In this document: positions 30,979-41,800 of the stretch, piece after piece
How positions within the stretch are numbered: the first letter of the stretch is position 1
Layout of the letters: each line of letters starts with the position of its first letter
Assembly (NCBI GenBank): GCA_900312665.1
Contig: ONZQ02000001.1
Location: 2,457,248-2,521,247 of the forward strand
DNA: 64,000 nt
Direction of reading: 5' to 3'
From: Cephalotrichum gorgonifer
Taxonomy: Eukaryota; Ascomycota; Sordariomycetes; Microascales; Microascaceae
Translations under genes and position numbers: made by a program
Notes under the pieces: model-generated
Database searches by the model: none
The model's input: the letters and a program-made list of their open reading frames with translations, nothing else
What the model was told of the DNA's origin: nothing

Positions 30979-32425
30979 CTATGCGTCCAGTAGGGCACGG
31001 AACCCTGCAATAAGGTCATCTCTCAAGTCCTCCCATGCCTCCAGGCCGATACTAACCCTCAGAAGCCTCTTGTCGACGCTCTTATCCGTCATGGCCCTCC
31101 ACTCAATCAGGCTTTCGACGCCGCCCAGGCTTGTGGCGTGGTGGAACAGCTCCAGCTTGCTCGGCAGGGCCCTCGCGAGAGCCTCCTCCTTCATGCGGAT
31201 GGCGAAGACGGGGCCGAATCCGCCGGGCATCTGCCTCCTGAGCCACGAGCCCTCCGCCTCGGCGCCGGGCTGCAGGCTAGCGTGTTGCACGGAGTCCACG
31301 GCGCGCGAGACGAGGGAGGACGAGTCGGCGGCCTCGGCGGCGAGCCAGCGGACGAGGCTCGTGGCGCTGGAGCTCTGCCTCGTGACGCGGAGCTCGAGGG
31401 TGCGCAGGCTCCGGAGGCCGAGCCAGCCCTCCAGGTTCCCCATCACGGAGCCCAGGAATATGCGGTCCTGGAGGAGGCCCGCGTGCAGGTCCACGCCCCC
31501 GGCGGCGTCCGGACCGGCGAGGCGGGGGTTCACGGTCAGGACGCCGCACAGCAGGTCGGAGTGGCCGCCGATGTACTTGGTTCCACTGTGCATGACGATG
31601 TCGGCGCCCTGCACGAGGGGGTCCTGGAGCGGGGGCGGGGCGAAGGTGGCGTCGACGGTGAGGTAGGCGCCGGACTCCCGGGCCTTCTTGGCGTAGTGCT
31701 CGAGGTCGGCGGCCTCGCCGGTGGGGTTCAGGGGGGTCTCTACGTGGATGACGTCCCCGGGCCCGAGATCGGAGGCCGGGCAGTCGAGGGGGACGACCTC
31801 CAGGCCGGAGAGGCGAGAGACAAGGTCGATGACGCCGTGGCACCCATGGTAGCCGGCGCTGATGGCGATGCGGCGCGGGTTGAGGCGGACGAGGAGGGCG
31901 TGGAAGGCGGAGAGGCCGGAGGAGTAGGTTACGGATGGGCCGTTGAGGAGGGAGGAGAGGAGGATCTCAAGGCGGGTGAGGTTCGGGGAGGAGATGCGCG
32001 AGTAGATGTGGGAGTCTTTGGGAGCCGAGGGCTGCTGGTGGTTAGTCTTTGTCTTTTTGACTGGGACTTTGGAGGGATGTAGTTTGTAGGTAAGAGGGTG
32101 AGGAAGGTGAGGAAGGGGGTGAGTGAGTGAGTGAGTGAGTGAGTGAGTCAGTGAGTGAGTGAGAGTGGGGGGGGGGGGGGTGAGCGACGGGGAAGGGAGG
32201 AGAGTGACAACATACATCTTGGTTATTCATGTAGCCCAGGTCGTCGGGGTTATCCGAATACCGAAAGGTGGTGGAAACGTGCATGGCGGGCGCCACGGCG
32301 CGGTGGGCGCTCACGTTGTCGTCGGCATGGATGGAGCGCGACGCAAGAGCGAGCTCCCGCTTCGGCTCGGCCTTCGCCAGGCCCGGAGGCGCGCCCTTGC
32401 TGATCTCGTTCTCGGAGCCGGCCAT
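30979..32425 (-). CDS. PLP-dependent Cys/Met metabolism enzyme (cystathionine synthase/lyase family)
   Basis: Exons 32216-32425 and 30979-32034 (or 32031 by the next CAG) give about 421 aa. The family binds pyridoxal phosphate and interconverts cystathionine, cysteine, homocysteine or related thiols in the cytosol. Seen: LALASRSIHADD and HVSTTFRYS at the N-terminus, YSRISSPNLTRLE, the phosphate-binding loop SVTYSSGLSAFHALL, VETPLNPTGEAADL, LTVDATFAPP, and the lysine motif MHSGTKYIGGHSDLLCG. The closing segment SLGGVESLIEWRA is also typical. Whether it is a gamma-synthase, beta-lyase or the less-characterised YHR112C-like branch cannot be told by eye. The intron (181 nt) carries a TCAC microsatellite and a C14 tract on the coding strand. 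Confidence 0.92.
32119..32180. repeat. GTGA tetranucleotide microsatellite and G14 tract inside an intron
   Basis: A run of GAGT/GTGA units from about 32119 to 32163, one unit changed to CAGT, then GAGAGT and G14 at 32167-32180. On the coding strand of the PLP enzyme gene this is a C-tract followed by TCAC repeats within its only intron. Confidence 0.9.
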
Positions 32426-33450
32426 TGTTATAAGCTCTGTGTCTATCTCTTCGGCGGGAGGTGAAGTTGGGGGTAGTTTTGGTGTCTCTCGGATGGTATT
32501 ATTCCTTGCGGGTGAGAGGCTAAGGGGAGGGAGTGGGAAAAGGGAAAAAAAAAATGCGCTTTTAGTTATTGTGCTTCTAGCCCATGTTTCTCTTTTGACA
32601 ACTTTCGCGTGAGGTGCGAAGACTAATAATACTTGATGCAGAAGTAGGAGTCACGCAAAGGGCGCGCTTCTGCTCTTCGGCTTCTGCCCCTCTTGCCCCT
32701 CATCACCCCATCACACCATCGCCTAATAATGAGTACTTGTACTCCGCAGACCTCGGGGCTTCGGGATCCATCTGCTAGCGCCGGCGGGCACCCGCCATTA
32801 TGGTTGGGTTATGGGCCCACACGGACACCATCATGGACGTTTGTGGGGGCTGTGGTTTATACAAGCAGTACCAAGTGAAGTACGGAGTAGTTATTTATTG
32901 AGCCGCGAAGTCCTATATTGGGGGTACTCTGGGGTCATGTTACTCTCATCCGTGCTTAATGTGCTGCTCGCTCCGCTCCGGCGTCGCCCGTCAGACCCGG
33001 ACAAATCCCGGCATCATCGTCCGGTTACAGCGGGCTAACGTCCATGGTGGTAGGCTTCATTCAGGCGGGACCATCCATTTACATTGCGTCACCCAACAGC
33101 CGAGCCACACAAGGGCAGCATGAACTGAGTCATTTCTCATTAGCGTTACATGTATATAACTCTACAGTATCGTGTGCTCATCCCTGTTCCTCGTTAGCGT
33201 AACATGTCATGTTGCCGGTCCGGTCCGCAGCCCCCCCGCACCCGGCACCCGGCCCCTGACCCCGGATCCCTACCTAGCCCTTGATTTGACCCCTGCTGCC
33301 GTTCTGGCTGACGAGCGCCGCCTGCAAAGCTCATCCGTCGATCAACACGCGGTCCCATATCGTAGACTCGACCATCGTAATGTATTCCTGCAAACCCAGC
33401 CCGGTAATGCTCGAAACTGCGTGACAAACGCCGAAGACAAACCAGCCACG
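32426..33450. other. 1.0 kb intergenic region
   Basis: Upstream of the PLP enzyme gene and downstream of the 252-aa unknown gene. GTAC-type motifs near 32722 and 32880. No gene recognised. Confidence 0.45.
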
Positions 33451-34438
33451 TCAAACCACACCTTCGCTAGACTTAGGTGTCCCCGGCCCCTCCATCTTCC
33501 TCAGCTCGGCCCCCTGCCCACTCTGGTTCCTCTTCCTCCCAGGCAAAAACCTCGACACGGCCGGTGAGCTGCTCCCGGGATCCTGGCCCTCGTAGAACAT
33601 TGAGAATATGGCCCTCCGCTTGCCACCCGGGTGGGCCTGCTGCGGCGGCCCGCCGTCGTCGAGTCCCACGTCCTCGAACCATTGATCTTCTTCTTCGGTC
33701 GCGATTTCCCGCTCTGCGAGGCGGTCTCGGCGCGGTGCGCGGGGGGTGCGGGGGAAACGCGCGGAGTCGAGGCTCTGGCGGTCGGGGACGTCGTGGCTTA
33801 CGGGGGACCTTGCGGATATGTCCTGTTTTCAGCCTTTGTGTTAGTCGGCATTTCCCAGCAAATAGACGAGTAGATGCGTGCTTTCGGTCGGTTTTGTGGA
33901 GAGAGGAGACGCACGAAGGATCTGCGGTAGGAGTCGAATGATTCTCGTGAGATGGAGAAGGGCTCTATCTCGCCGGTGCTGGTGGGTGCCTCGCACGAGG
34001 TCCGCGAGGGGGAGAGGAGCCGGTGCGGCCAGGGACTCTTCTCCGCCGACTTTTCAGTTGGCGATGGCTTCAAGTTTCTAAGTTAGTTTCTTTCCTCGAC
34101 CATTTCTGGAGCGTCGGATGGAAAGCGGAGGAGACGGGACGGACCGGAAGGTATATGCCGCTATCGTTCACGACTTTTAGAGGTAAGCAAAGGCCAAGCG
34201 GTAGTGAGAAAGGGAGGAGGGTGTGTAACATACCACTCAGCTTGTAGGTGCTGGTATCATTGTCGGTATTCTTCGAGCTTCTAGTGCTAGCGAAAGAGGC
34301 CATCGAGCCAACGGTCTCGACACGCTCGAAGCCCGGTGGCCCCACGACGGGACTGGAGCCGTTTGTGTCCGCGCGGGCGTTCTCGTCCTGCGCCAATGAG
34401 ATGCCGGAGCGCCGGCCAAAGGGATTACGAAGGGGCAT
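33451..34438 (-). CDS. Conserved fungal protein of unknown function, 252 aa, four exons
   Basis: Exons 34234-34438, 34145-34173 (29 nt), 33915-34067 and 33451-33822 join with consistent phases. Translation begins MPLRNPFGRRSGISLAQDEN, passes GFERVETVGSMASFASTRSS, VVNDSGIYLPPSPTEK, EIEPFSISRESFDSYRRSF, then DISARSPVSHDVPDRQSLD, and near the C-terminus RRAIFSMFYEG. The protein is hydrophilic, Ser/Pro/Arg-rich, without signal peptide or membrane segment. EEDQWFEDVGLDDG resembles an acidic docking segment. I recognise the pattern as one conserved in filamentous ascomycetes but know no function. The SRESFDSYRRSFD segment has several Ser in basic contexts, suggesting phosphorylation (inference). 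Divergent from nirK, 0.75 kb away. Confidence 0.8.
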
Positions 34439-35186
34439 GTTTAGCAGCGACGAAAAAAAAAAAAGCTTCCCGAAATAAGGGTCGTTCAGGGAGGAGAATT
34501 AACTTTGGTGGTCAAAGGAAGGGTTAAGCTTTCAATTCAGTTACTAGTGTCAGATGGGTGGTGGCAAACACCTGATTATTTGTATTATGGGATGGAGTGA
34601 CTAGAGAAGTAATCAATGATAGCGTTAATAGAACATTAGCGGCAGTATTACGTCGTCGCCAAGAAGGGCCCTCGATTCGGTCGTGTCCCGTGGCATGGCC
34701 CAAGGCGGGGGTCTGGATGATGGGTGCGGCAAGAATGAGAGAAGGAAATCATGGTACAGTTGGTGGGGTAGAACAATGAGATCATCCGAACGCAATTGAG
34801 TTTGTTAGCGGCCAGGGCGGCGGCCGTGTTGCAACGCGGGGTACAACTGTAGTCATTTGACAGTATTATATAAGTAGATGTGGGATGTACGACAAGAGAC
34901 GTAGACATCCGAAATCCGAAATCCGAAATATAAACTTCGCTAGATTATAAACATGGCTATAGATGGCTTGACCATCAATTGTGATTGTGATTCTGACTGT
35001 TGCTGCCTTTTACATCCCTAGACGGACAATTTCACTGGGCCGATTTATATATACCCTGCCATGATATCATCTCGGGGAAAGCTCCTTTCAGCCATGCGTT
35101 CGGTGTGGTTGTGCCTTACATTTGAAAACATACCAACCTTCCTCAGCTATTCATTCTCACTTCATGGCTGATATTGATCCTCCAAC
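34439..35186. promoter_or_regulatory. Divergent promoter region upstream of nirK
   Basis: 748 bp. Contains three tandem ATCCGAA heptamers (34907-34927), a TATA-like TTTATATATA at 35044-35053 about 135 bp before the nirK ATG, and a perfect 10-bp palindrome ATGATATCAT at 35061-35070. The last is a pair of overlapping inverted GATA cores. Assignment to nirK control is inference. Confidence 0.55.
34907..34927 (+). repeat. Three tandem ATCCGAA heptamers
   Basis: Three perfect 7-bp direct repeats, about 260-280 bp upstream of the nirK start and about 470 bp from the divergent gene. Such spacing is compatible with repeated factor binding; factor unknown. Confidence 0.85.
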
Positions 35187-36645
35187 ATGTCAACTATCAC
35201 AGTACGGGTGATGAGGTACTGCTTGACTCCGACCGCAAGCCAGCCATTGTTGCCGGCAAGCGGAGGAGGCATATCCACAGCTCTCCATCCTCTCACACTA
35301 TCAACATCGAGACGGGCAATCGGGGTTCCGGCAATCGGAACTAAATGGCACTCGTCAAAGTCCCGAGCCAATAGAAAAACGAGCTACACTCGTTTTGTTC
35401 CAGCTATTGCTGCTGTTACTACGCTTGCATTTGGCATATCCCTCTACCAGCGAGGCCGGGGCGTGGTCAAGATGGACCAAACGGAACCGCGGCCCCATGA
35501 TCGTGTAGACTGGAAGTCGGCAGCAAAGGAAGCAAGTCTTCAGGCCAAACTCGGAGCCGTACTTGAGTCGCTCGCTAATTCACTAGAAGCCTCACATTAT
35601 GCTTAGCTCTTCAGACCCGAACGTGAAGGCGTTTGAGACCGTCCGAGATAGCCTCCTGGACCCGTCGGACCTCCCCGTCGAGGTGGCTGTTCTCACCAAC
35701 GCGCCCCAGGTGCCGCCGTCCATCACAAGGAACTACCCGGCACTCGTACAAGTCCCCCTCGTGGCAAACACCAAGCTGTCCCAGCTCACGAGCCAGTACA
35801 AGTACGAGCAGTGGACCTTCAATGGCACTGTTCCGGGGCCGTTCATCCGGGCCAGGGTCGGCGACGTCGTCGAGCTCACCCTTACCAACAAGGACACGAC
35901 GGGGAATCCCCACAACATCGACTGCCACGCATTTACGGGACCTGGCGGCGGCGCGCCAGTGACCACGGCTGAAGAGAACGAGACCAAGACCGCCCGCTTC
36001 AAGCTCCTCCACCCCGGCCTGTTCGTCTACCACTGTGCCGCCGCCCCCGTGCCCGTCCACATCGCCAACGGCATGTACGGCCTAATGTACGTGCAGCCCG
36101 AGGATGGAGATCTCCCTCCGGTGGACAAGGAGTACTACGTCATGCAGAGCGAGTGGTACCATGAGCCACCAGAGGTCGACGACGACGGCCGCCGATCCGA
36201 CACGGTCGAGTTCTCTTACCCCAACGGGCTGCGAGAGGAGCCTCAGCTCGTGACGTTAAACGGCAGCGAGTCTGCCCTGACGAGAGATAATCCCCTCAAG
36301 GCGGCCGTCGGAGACAGCGTCAGGATCTTCTTCGGGAACGCGGGGCCGAACCTGACGAGTTCGTTCCACATCCTCGGGACCCAGTTTAGCTACCTCTATC
36401 GGGACGGCGACGTGCTCAGCCCGCCAAGCCGGGCGATCCAGACTCTGTCGACGCCCCCGGGTGGGTCGTCGATAGTCGATCTGAAGATGTTCGTGCCGGG
36501 CACCTACACGATGATCGACCATGCCATCTTCCGCCTTGACAAGGGAGGTGTCGGATTCCTGAATGTTTCTGGACCGCAGACCCCGGGGGTTTACGCGAGT
36601 GCTGAACCGCCCAACCCATGTATTGGATGCAAATTGCATACTTGA
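35187..36645 (+). CDS. nirK: Copper-containing nitrite reductase, mitochondrial type, with N-terminal frame break
   Basis: Reduces nitrite to nitric oxide in fungal denitrification (known from Fusarium; mitochondrial). The catalytic part is a continuous frame from 35599 to 36645. Numbered from that ATG, all ligands are present: type 1 copper H105, C146, H154, M159; type 2 copper H110, H145, H308; catalytic D108 and H257, in NPHNIDCHAFTGPGGG, LHPGLFVYHC, VHIANGM, SSFHILG and MIDHAIFR. An upstream frame from 35187 (139 codons) supplies an Arg/Ser-rich, acid-poor N-terminus and a hydrophobic segment (PAIAAVTTLAFGISLY), a plausible mitochondrial presequence with anchor. The two frames differ by one base. 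A short intron (for example 35567-35606, 40 nt, branch GCTAAT, weak GTCGCT donor) would fuse them; a real frameshift is also possible. Confidence 0.9.
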
Positions 36646-37103
36646 TTTGTTGATCCGATCCTCACGCCTTAGTCCTAGACCCCCGGAGAGGGCGACAGCG
36701 TATGAGGGGAAAAAGAATTTTGATAAAAAGAGGAACGGAAAATCCGGATAGACACTTGTGAAATTGGTTCACAAAGGGAAGACCCGATATCTCAATATTT
36801 AAAATCTCCTCTCAGTCCATCAGGGTTGGGGCTAAGAGAAGGGGTACGGGTGAGACTGGCGGCGATGTTTTGCGACCCCTTTCCCCCCTCCCCTCCACCC
36901 CTTTAGCTTTTCTCTTACACTTTCATCATAGATATTAGTATTCTTGTTACAGAATCGAATACTACGAACGGCCGTACTGTGACTAAAACCACGGCTTGTA
37001 TAACATTTTGGATACGGGTCTAAATGCAAATATCAAATTACCTCCTCTCGCTCTCTCCGCTTGCCCTCTTCGTAATTTGCAAGAGAAGAAGCCCAGTCCT
37101 GCT
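36646..37103. other. Convergent intergenic region
   Basis: 458 bp between the stops of nirK (+) and the membrane hydrolase-like gene (-). AT-rich relative to neighbours. Nothing recognised beyond 3' UTRs. Confidence 0.5.
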
Positions 37104-38894
37104 TCATTCAGCGTGACGTACCATCTCCCGAAGCCTCTCCTCGATTACCCGCCGCCCCTCGAGCGTCTCCCACACCTCGTGCGGCGCATCGTCAACAACG
37201 TCCCAATGCTGCAGGTTCTCGGTCAGCATGGTGAGATCCCTCTGATTCTCCTTCCAGCCTTTATCCTTCTCCGCATGCTTCCCTGAAGTAATGACGGTCA
37301 GCGGTGTGCTCCGCCGCATGATGGCCCTGCTCCCCTCCACATCCCTCTTGGTGAACGAGTCCGCCACTAGGCTCTCCTGCAGCCTCGCGAAGATATTCTT
37401 GGGGTTATGTCTCGCCGAGACGCCCCGTATGCGGTCGACGCTCCCCCTCCCCCTGAACAGGGCCGCCGGCAGCGTGTCGAGGCCGAGCGGCGACAGGAAC
37501 CCCCACAACCAGAGCAGGAACCCCCGCCGCGGCGACCCCAGCCTGGCCAGGTCGTCGTCGTGGAGCGCGTCGATGAGCAGGAGGCCCTTGACCTCCCTGC
37601 TGTGCTGCGAGACGAAGACGCGGGAGTAGTACGACCCCACGCCGGCGCTGGCGACGACCCAGGGCCCGCGCTCTCCCGCCTTGGCGAGGGCCTCGCTGGC
37701 CGCGACGGCCTCCATCCCGGCCGAGAGCGGGGACGGCGCGGTGTCGCTCCAGGAGACGCCCGGGCGGTCGACGAAACAGTACCTCGAGATCGAGCCGTTT
37801 TTCAGCGCGTCGCGGGCCAGCTGCCGGAGGCCGTTTCCGACGGGCATTTCGCCTCCCTCCAGGAGGACGGTCGGGGTCGAGTTTCCCTCCGCCTTCGCCC
37901 CGTCCCCCTCGCAGCACACGTGCATCCTGTATTTGCCTCCGTCCACCCAATACAGCTTCCCAGGTGGCGCAACCCCGGCGTCTACGGACCTGATCATGAG
38001 GGTCAAGGTCATGAGGACGATGGCAATGGCCAGGATGAAGAGTCCGATGGTTTCCAGGAGAACACTGCTCCACTCCGTGAGCGTCCGTCTTGTCTCGGCT
38101 CTCCCTGTCAGCCTGACCTCCTCCTCCTCCTTTCCCCATCGGACGGTGCGGTCCGCGAGGAGGACCCATAAGCTCATGAGGAGCGCCCAGAGGACGCTTA
38201 CTGTGCCGACCCAGCCCTCTTCGTACCTGACCATCTGCACGGCTAGGGTGAGGATTGAGTTTACGAGGAGGGCGAGCTGCAGTAGTTCACTGTTAGCGCA
38301 TGTTTGGAATTGGATTTAGGATGTCGGCTGCCGGGATAATACAGAAGGATGGGGTGAGTTGGGATTAGAAAAAGAGGGGGGGAACGTACAGCCATACAGG
38401 CGCATAGTATCCGGCTCGACTTAGACGGCGTGCCGAAGAAGACGAGCTTGGAAATCAACAAGCACAGGGCTATGCTGGCATTGCTGAGGGCGAAGAAGCC
38501 GGAGCCTCTGGTTTCCAGCCCCGGCGGGGTGGCGAAGATCGCGATAAGCAGCAGAGACCACCAGACGAAACTGAAGAGGGTCATGAAGAGCGTCACGTAT
38601 CGCAGTACGCGGACGGCCCAGAGGTTGTACGGGGATACCTGTAGGGTGCGGCCGGATTAGCTTAATCCTTCTCTGCGAGGACTCGCGTGCCGAGCGAGCG
38701 GCCCCTGGGGTTTACCGTACAGCCGGGTCATCGGGAGTTAGGAGCCTCGATGTGCTGTTGTTGGCCTGGTTGGGAAGGAGCCGCGTCCTCTCGTCAGCCC
38801 TGGAGCGGCTGTCGTCCTCCGACCTGCCGTTATCGTGTTCGCCGGCATCGGCATCGTGGTCGTCGTCTCTAGAGGTACCCCATAGGGACGGCAT
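37104..38894 (-). CDS. Fungal integral membrane protein with degenerate alpha/beta-hydrolase domain
   Basis: Exons 38721-38894, 38390-38638 and 37104-38276 are all phase 0 and give 531 aa. Residues 1-58 are acidic and disordered. Four or more hydrophobic segments follow (VTLFMTLFSFVWWSLLLIAI, ALCLLISKLVFF, VSVLWALLMSLWVLL, LFILAIAIVLMTLTLMI), then a soluble domain with YRMHVCCEGDG, PTVLLEGG, FVDRPGVSWSD, VVASAGVGSYYSRVF and LLLIDALHDDDLARLG, the strand order of an alpha/beta hydrolase. Where enzymes have GHSxGG this protein reads ASAGVGS, so the nucleophile serine is absent. Similar fungal proteins are annotated as mitochondrial integral membrane proteins; location not shown here. Confidence 0.85.
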
Positions 38895-41800
38895 CTTGCG
38901 GGCAGATGACAAGGTATTCTTCGACTGAAACTTGTCTTTTTTTGTGCTCAATCAACCACAGCCGGAGAGTATATATTATCTTAGAAACAGGATGAGAGGC
39001 GGAACGACGAGGCCCGCGGATTGGGGCACGCGGTTATACTACCACATGTTGTGGATTTCGCGCCAAAGACCTCCTTCATCGTGATGACTTATATACGTCA
39101 TAGTCTCGAGCTCGAGCTGCGCTGAACCCTGGGAAGGGAGGAAGGAAGGAGGAAGGGGGGGCACAATTAGCCAACCGTAGGGATGGTTGCTAGAGTGCTC
39201 GTCCTCTTGCATACACATGTGATTTGAGTCAAAACGCTTGATCCAAGGCCGGGATGAGTTGGTGTATTTGGACACAAGTACTTGTATGTACGGACACGGG
39301 ACCGGGCCCATCACGGGTCCGATGTGATGTGTGCGTCATGCCTTTAACGCCAAGGCGGGGACGGGACCCGGAGGCTAAACGTCGGAAACGGGGGAGGAAA
39401 AAGGGTCGGATCTATTATTCGCCCTAATCCTTTTCTCGCCATTCGGACCCTGCACGCGCTGTCACCGCAAGTTCTCGTGGAAGCGCATTCGGCGGAAAGA
39501 CAACTATTATTTGTACTGTTGGAGGGGCAACGGATTCATTCCCCTCTCTGAGTAGAATCAGAAGTTAAAGTACGAGTATTTGTACAAGTAATGCTATTAT
39601 GGATAATTGAAGCAGGAGGGGAGTCTCAGATGAGGAAGGACAGAGACGGTGTCGCGTTAGGTAATATACATCACGTGATGACGCACTGGTCGACCTATCG
39701 CTGGCATGGGGTCTTGCTCTTTTTGTCTTTGGTGACTGACTTCTTCCTTGTCTGAGATGAAACAGCAAATTACCGCCCCACATTACAAGGATATATCTCA
39801 CTCAAAGCCCGTTCAGCGAGCGTTGTGGTAGGGGTTTCTGAAATGGGGCTAGTGAAGTATTGCCCCTTCCAGCGTCCAGTCCGGCCCGGCCTGTCTCCCA
39901 ACGTTGCTGCCGTGCCGGATGAACGGTACTTGTGCACTTGTACCTATACGAGTGTGGGAACAAGTACGGAGTATGGGGCACTCGTTGGTCGACGCACGAA
40001 CCGTTGTGTTGTGGGACTTTGTGTCAAAGATCGCGGGGACCACCGGGTATTAGTACACAGTATCAAGTACGGACTACGGAGTACTCTGGAGTGTCAGGGG
40101 GAAAGGAGGGGCGCGCCAGAATAAAAAAAAAGGACTGACTGTCAGGGTCGACGCCAGGACCCGCCAGTGCTGGCCCCCGCAGCAAACGGGGCGCCACACT
40201 TGGGCGAGCCAACCAAGAAGCTCATCGGGGTATCGCAAATCTGCCCCTCTCTCGGAAGGCTTAATTTGCCAAGTTGCGACAGTGGAATTTTGGGTGCCTG
40301 TCCGCACGAGCGCTGGCTGGGCTTCCCCTGTCTGCTATTATTACATGTACGGCTTTACTCTGTACAAGTACTTGCAATGCTTGTAATAACCATCGTCTCG
40401 CCCCGGTCGTAATGATACAAGGACTCTCTGTGCTCGCATTTGTTGCCAATTACAGACCCGCTGTCTTAAGATTGGGCACATACAAGTACGAGTGAGCAGC
40501 TACAGAGGACGGGTACTATTCTATCGCAAGTATGATACGAATAGTAATAATAGTGTACTTGTACTTGGACCCAACCCATGCGAATACTCCGAGGATCACC
40601 ATCAGAGCAGTGGGACCGTGGCCGTCAGTGGACATTGGCGTATGTTGTGCTTACCTGCGTCAAGCAAAGCACGTTGTATTACTTTAGTACGGACAGTGAA
40701 CTCCTCCTCGTCCAGCGAGTAGCAATGTATTACTCCGTATTATACTCGTCGTTGCATGCCCATGCCCGTACTTTGTACGCTCCATGTTGTCGACTATCAT
40801 ATCCTAGTTTACTCGCCTTAGATCTCGCGTGCTCTATGTACTAGACTACGAACAAGTTGTCCTTCATTCCCTACTTCCGATGCTCCTCTATCCTCCCCAT
40901 ATAGACCTCTCCACCCCCCAGCTTAGGCCTCAGTTACTTACGAGTACAACTCGTCGTCCCTGGTGATAATTCGCTCCTACTGCCATCCACCTCTACTCGC
41001 CTGTCTCTACCTCTCTCTCTGCCCGCAGTGTCACTGTTCCGCGCAAAAGTATACTTGTAATAATAGTTACCATGTGGTCAAGCGAAGAATTTCCATCTAG
41101 GAGTGTGTACTTGTATGTGCGGGGGGCATATTCCATACAATACATAATACGAGCAGTCCCCGTAGGCGAGGTACTCGTGTTAGCAATGTACCTTCCTCCT
41201 TGGCCCATCGCCCCTTCCCATACCATGCTCCGTTGATTGCCCTGCCCACCCATTGTCCAGCGCTGCCACTGCCTCGATGCACCCCCCCGTGTAACACAGC
41301 ACAGCACAACACAGCACAAGCCCAAGCACACTCCATCCTTTTTCTCGACTTTCCCCGTATCTGTCCAAGTGTCTGTCCGCCTCCCCCTCCCCCCTCAGCC
41401 CGAGCTCAGCCCAGCCAAAGCCCGTATCAAGCGCCAAACGCCAACTCATCCGCTTCCACCAAAATAGTTGACCTTGGTGCCTTGCTAATCTTAGCAGTGC
41501 CTCGACCCACCACGTGGGGACACAGACTCACCACGCCGATCGTCTTCCCCCTCGAATTCATCTTGTGTCTTTGGTACTGTTGCGAAAACAAAACAACCCT
41601 GAAAACAAGAACGACTCGACTTTAGCGACGACCTCGACCTCGACCTCGACCTCAACCTAATCCTCAACCTCAACCTCAACATCGACGAAGACGACGACCA
41701 CGACACCGCCGACGACGACGAGAGCCTTCTCACCCACGCTGGAAGGATAACCCGCTCCGCCTCATCCTTCACCTCGCTCCACTCCTCGCACTTCCAACAC

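Noticed and set aside
31138..32082. 314-codon + frame opposite the PLP enzyme exon
   Set aside because: Antisense shadow: Gly/Glu/Val/Asp-rich repetitive translation with no domain; the minus strand has the PLP lysine motif.
37407..38171. Frames of about 254 codons on both strands overlapping the membrane hydrolase-like gene
   Set aside because: Shadows of a GC-rich coding exon. They are Arg/Gly/Pro-rich without motifs, while the chosen minus-strand frame shows membrane segments and fold motifs.
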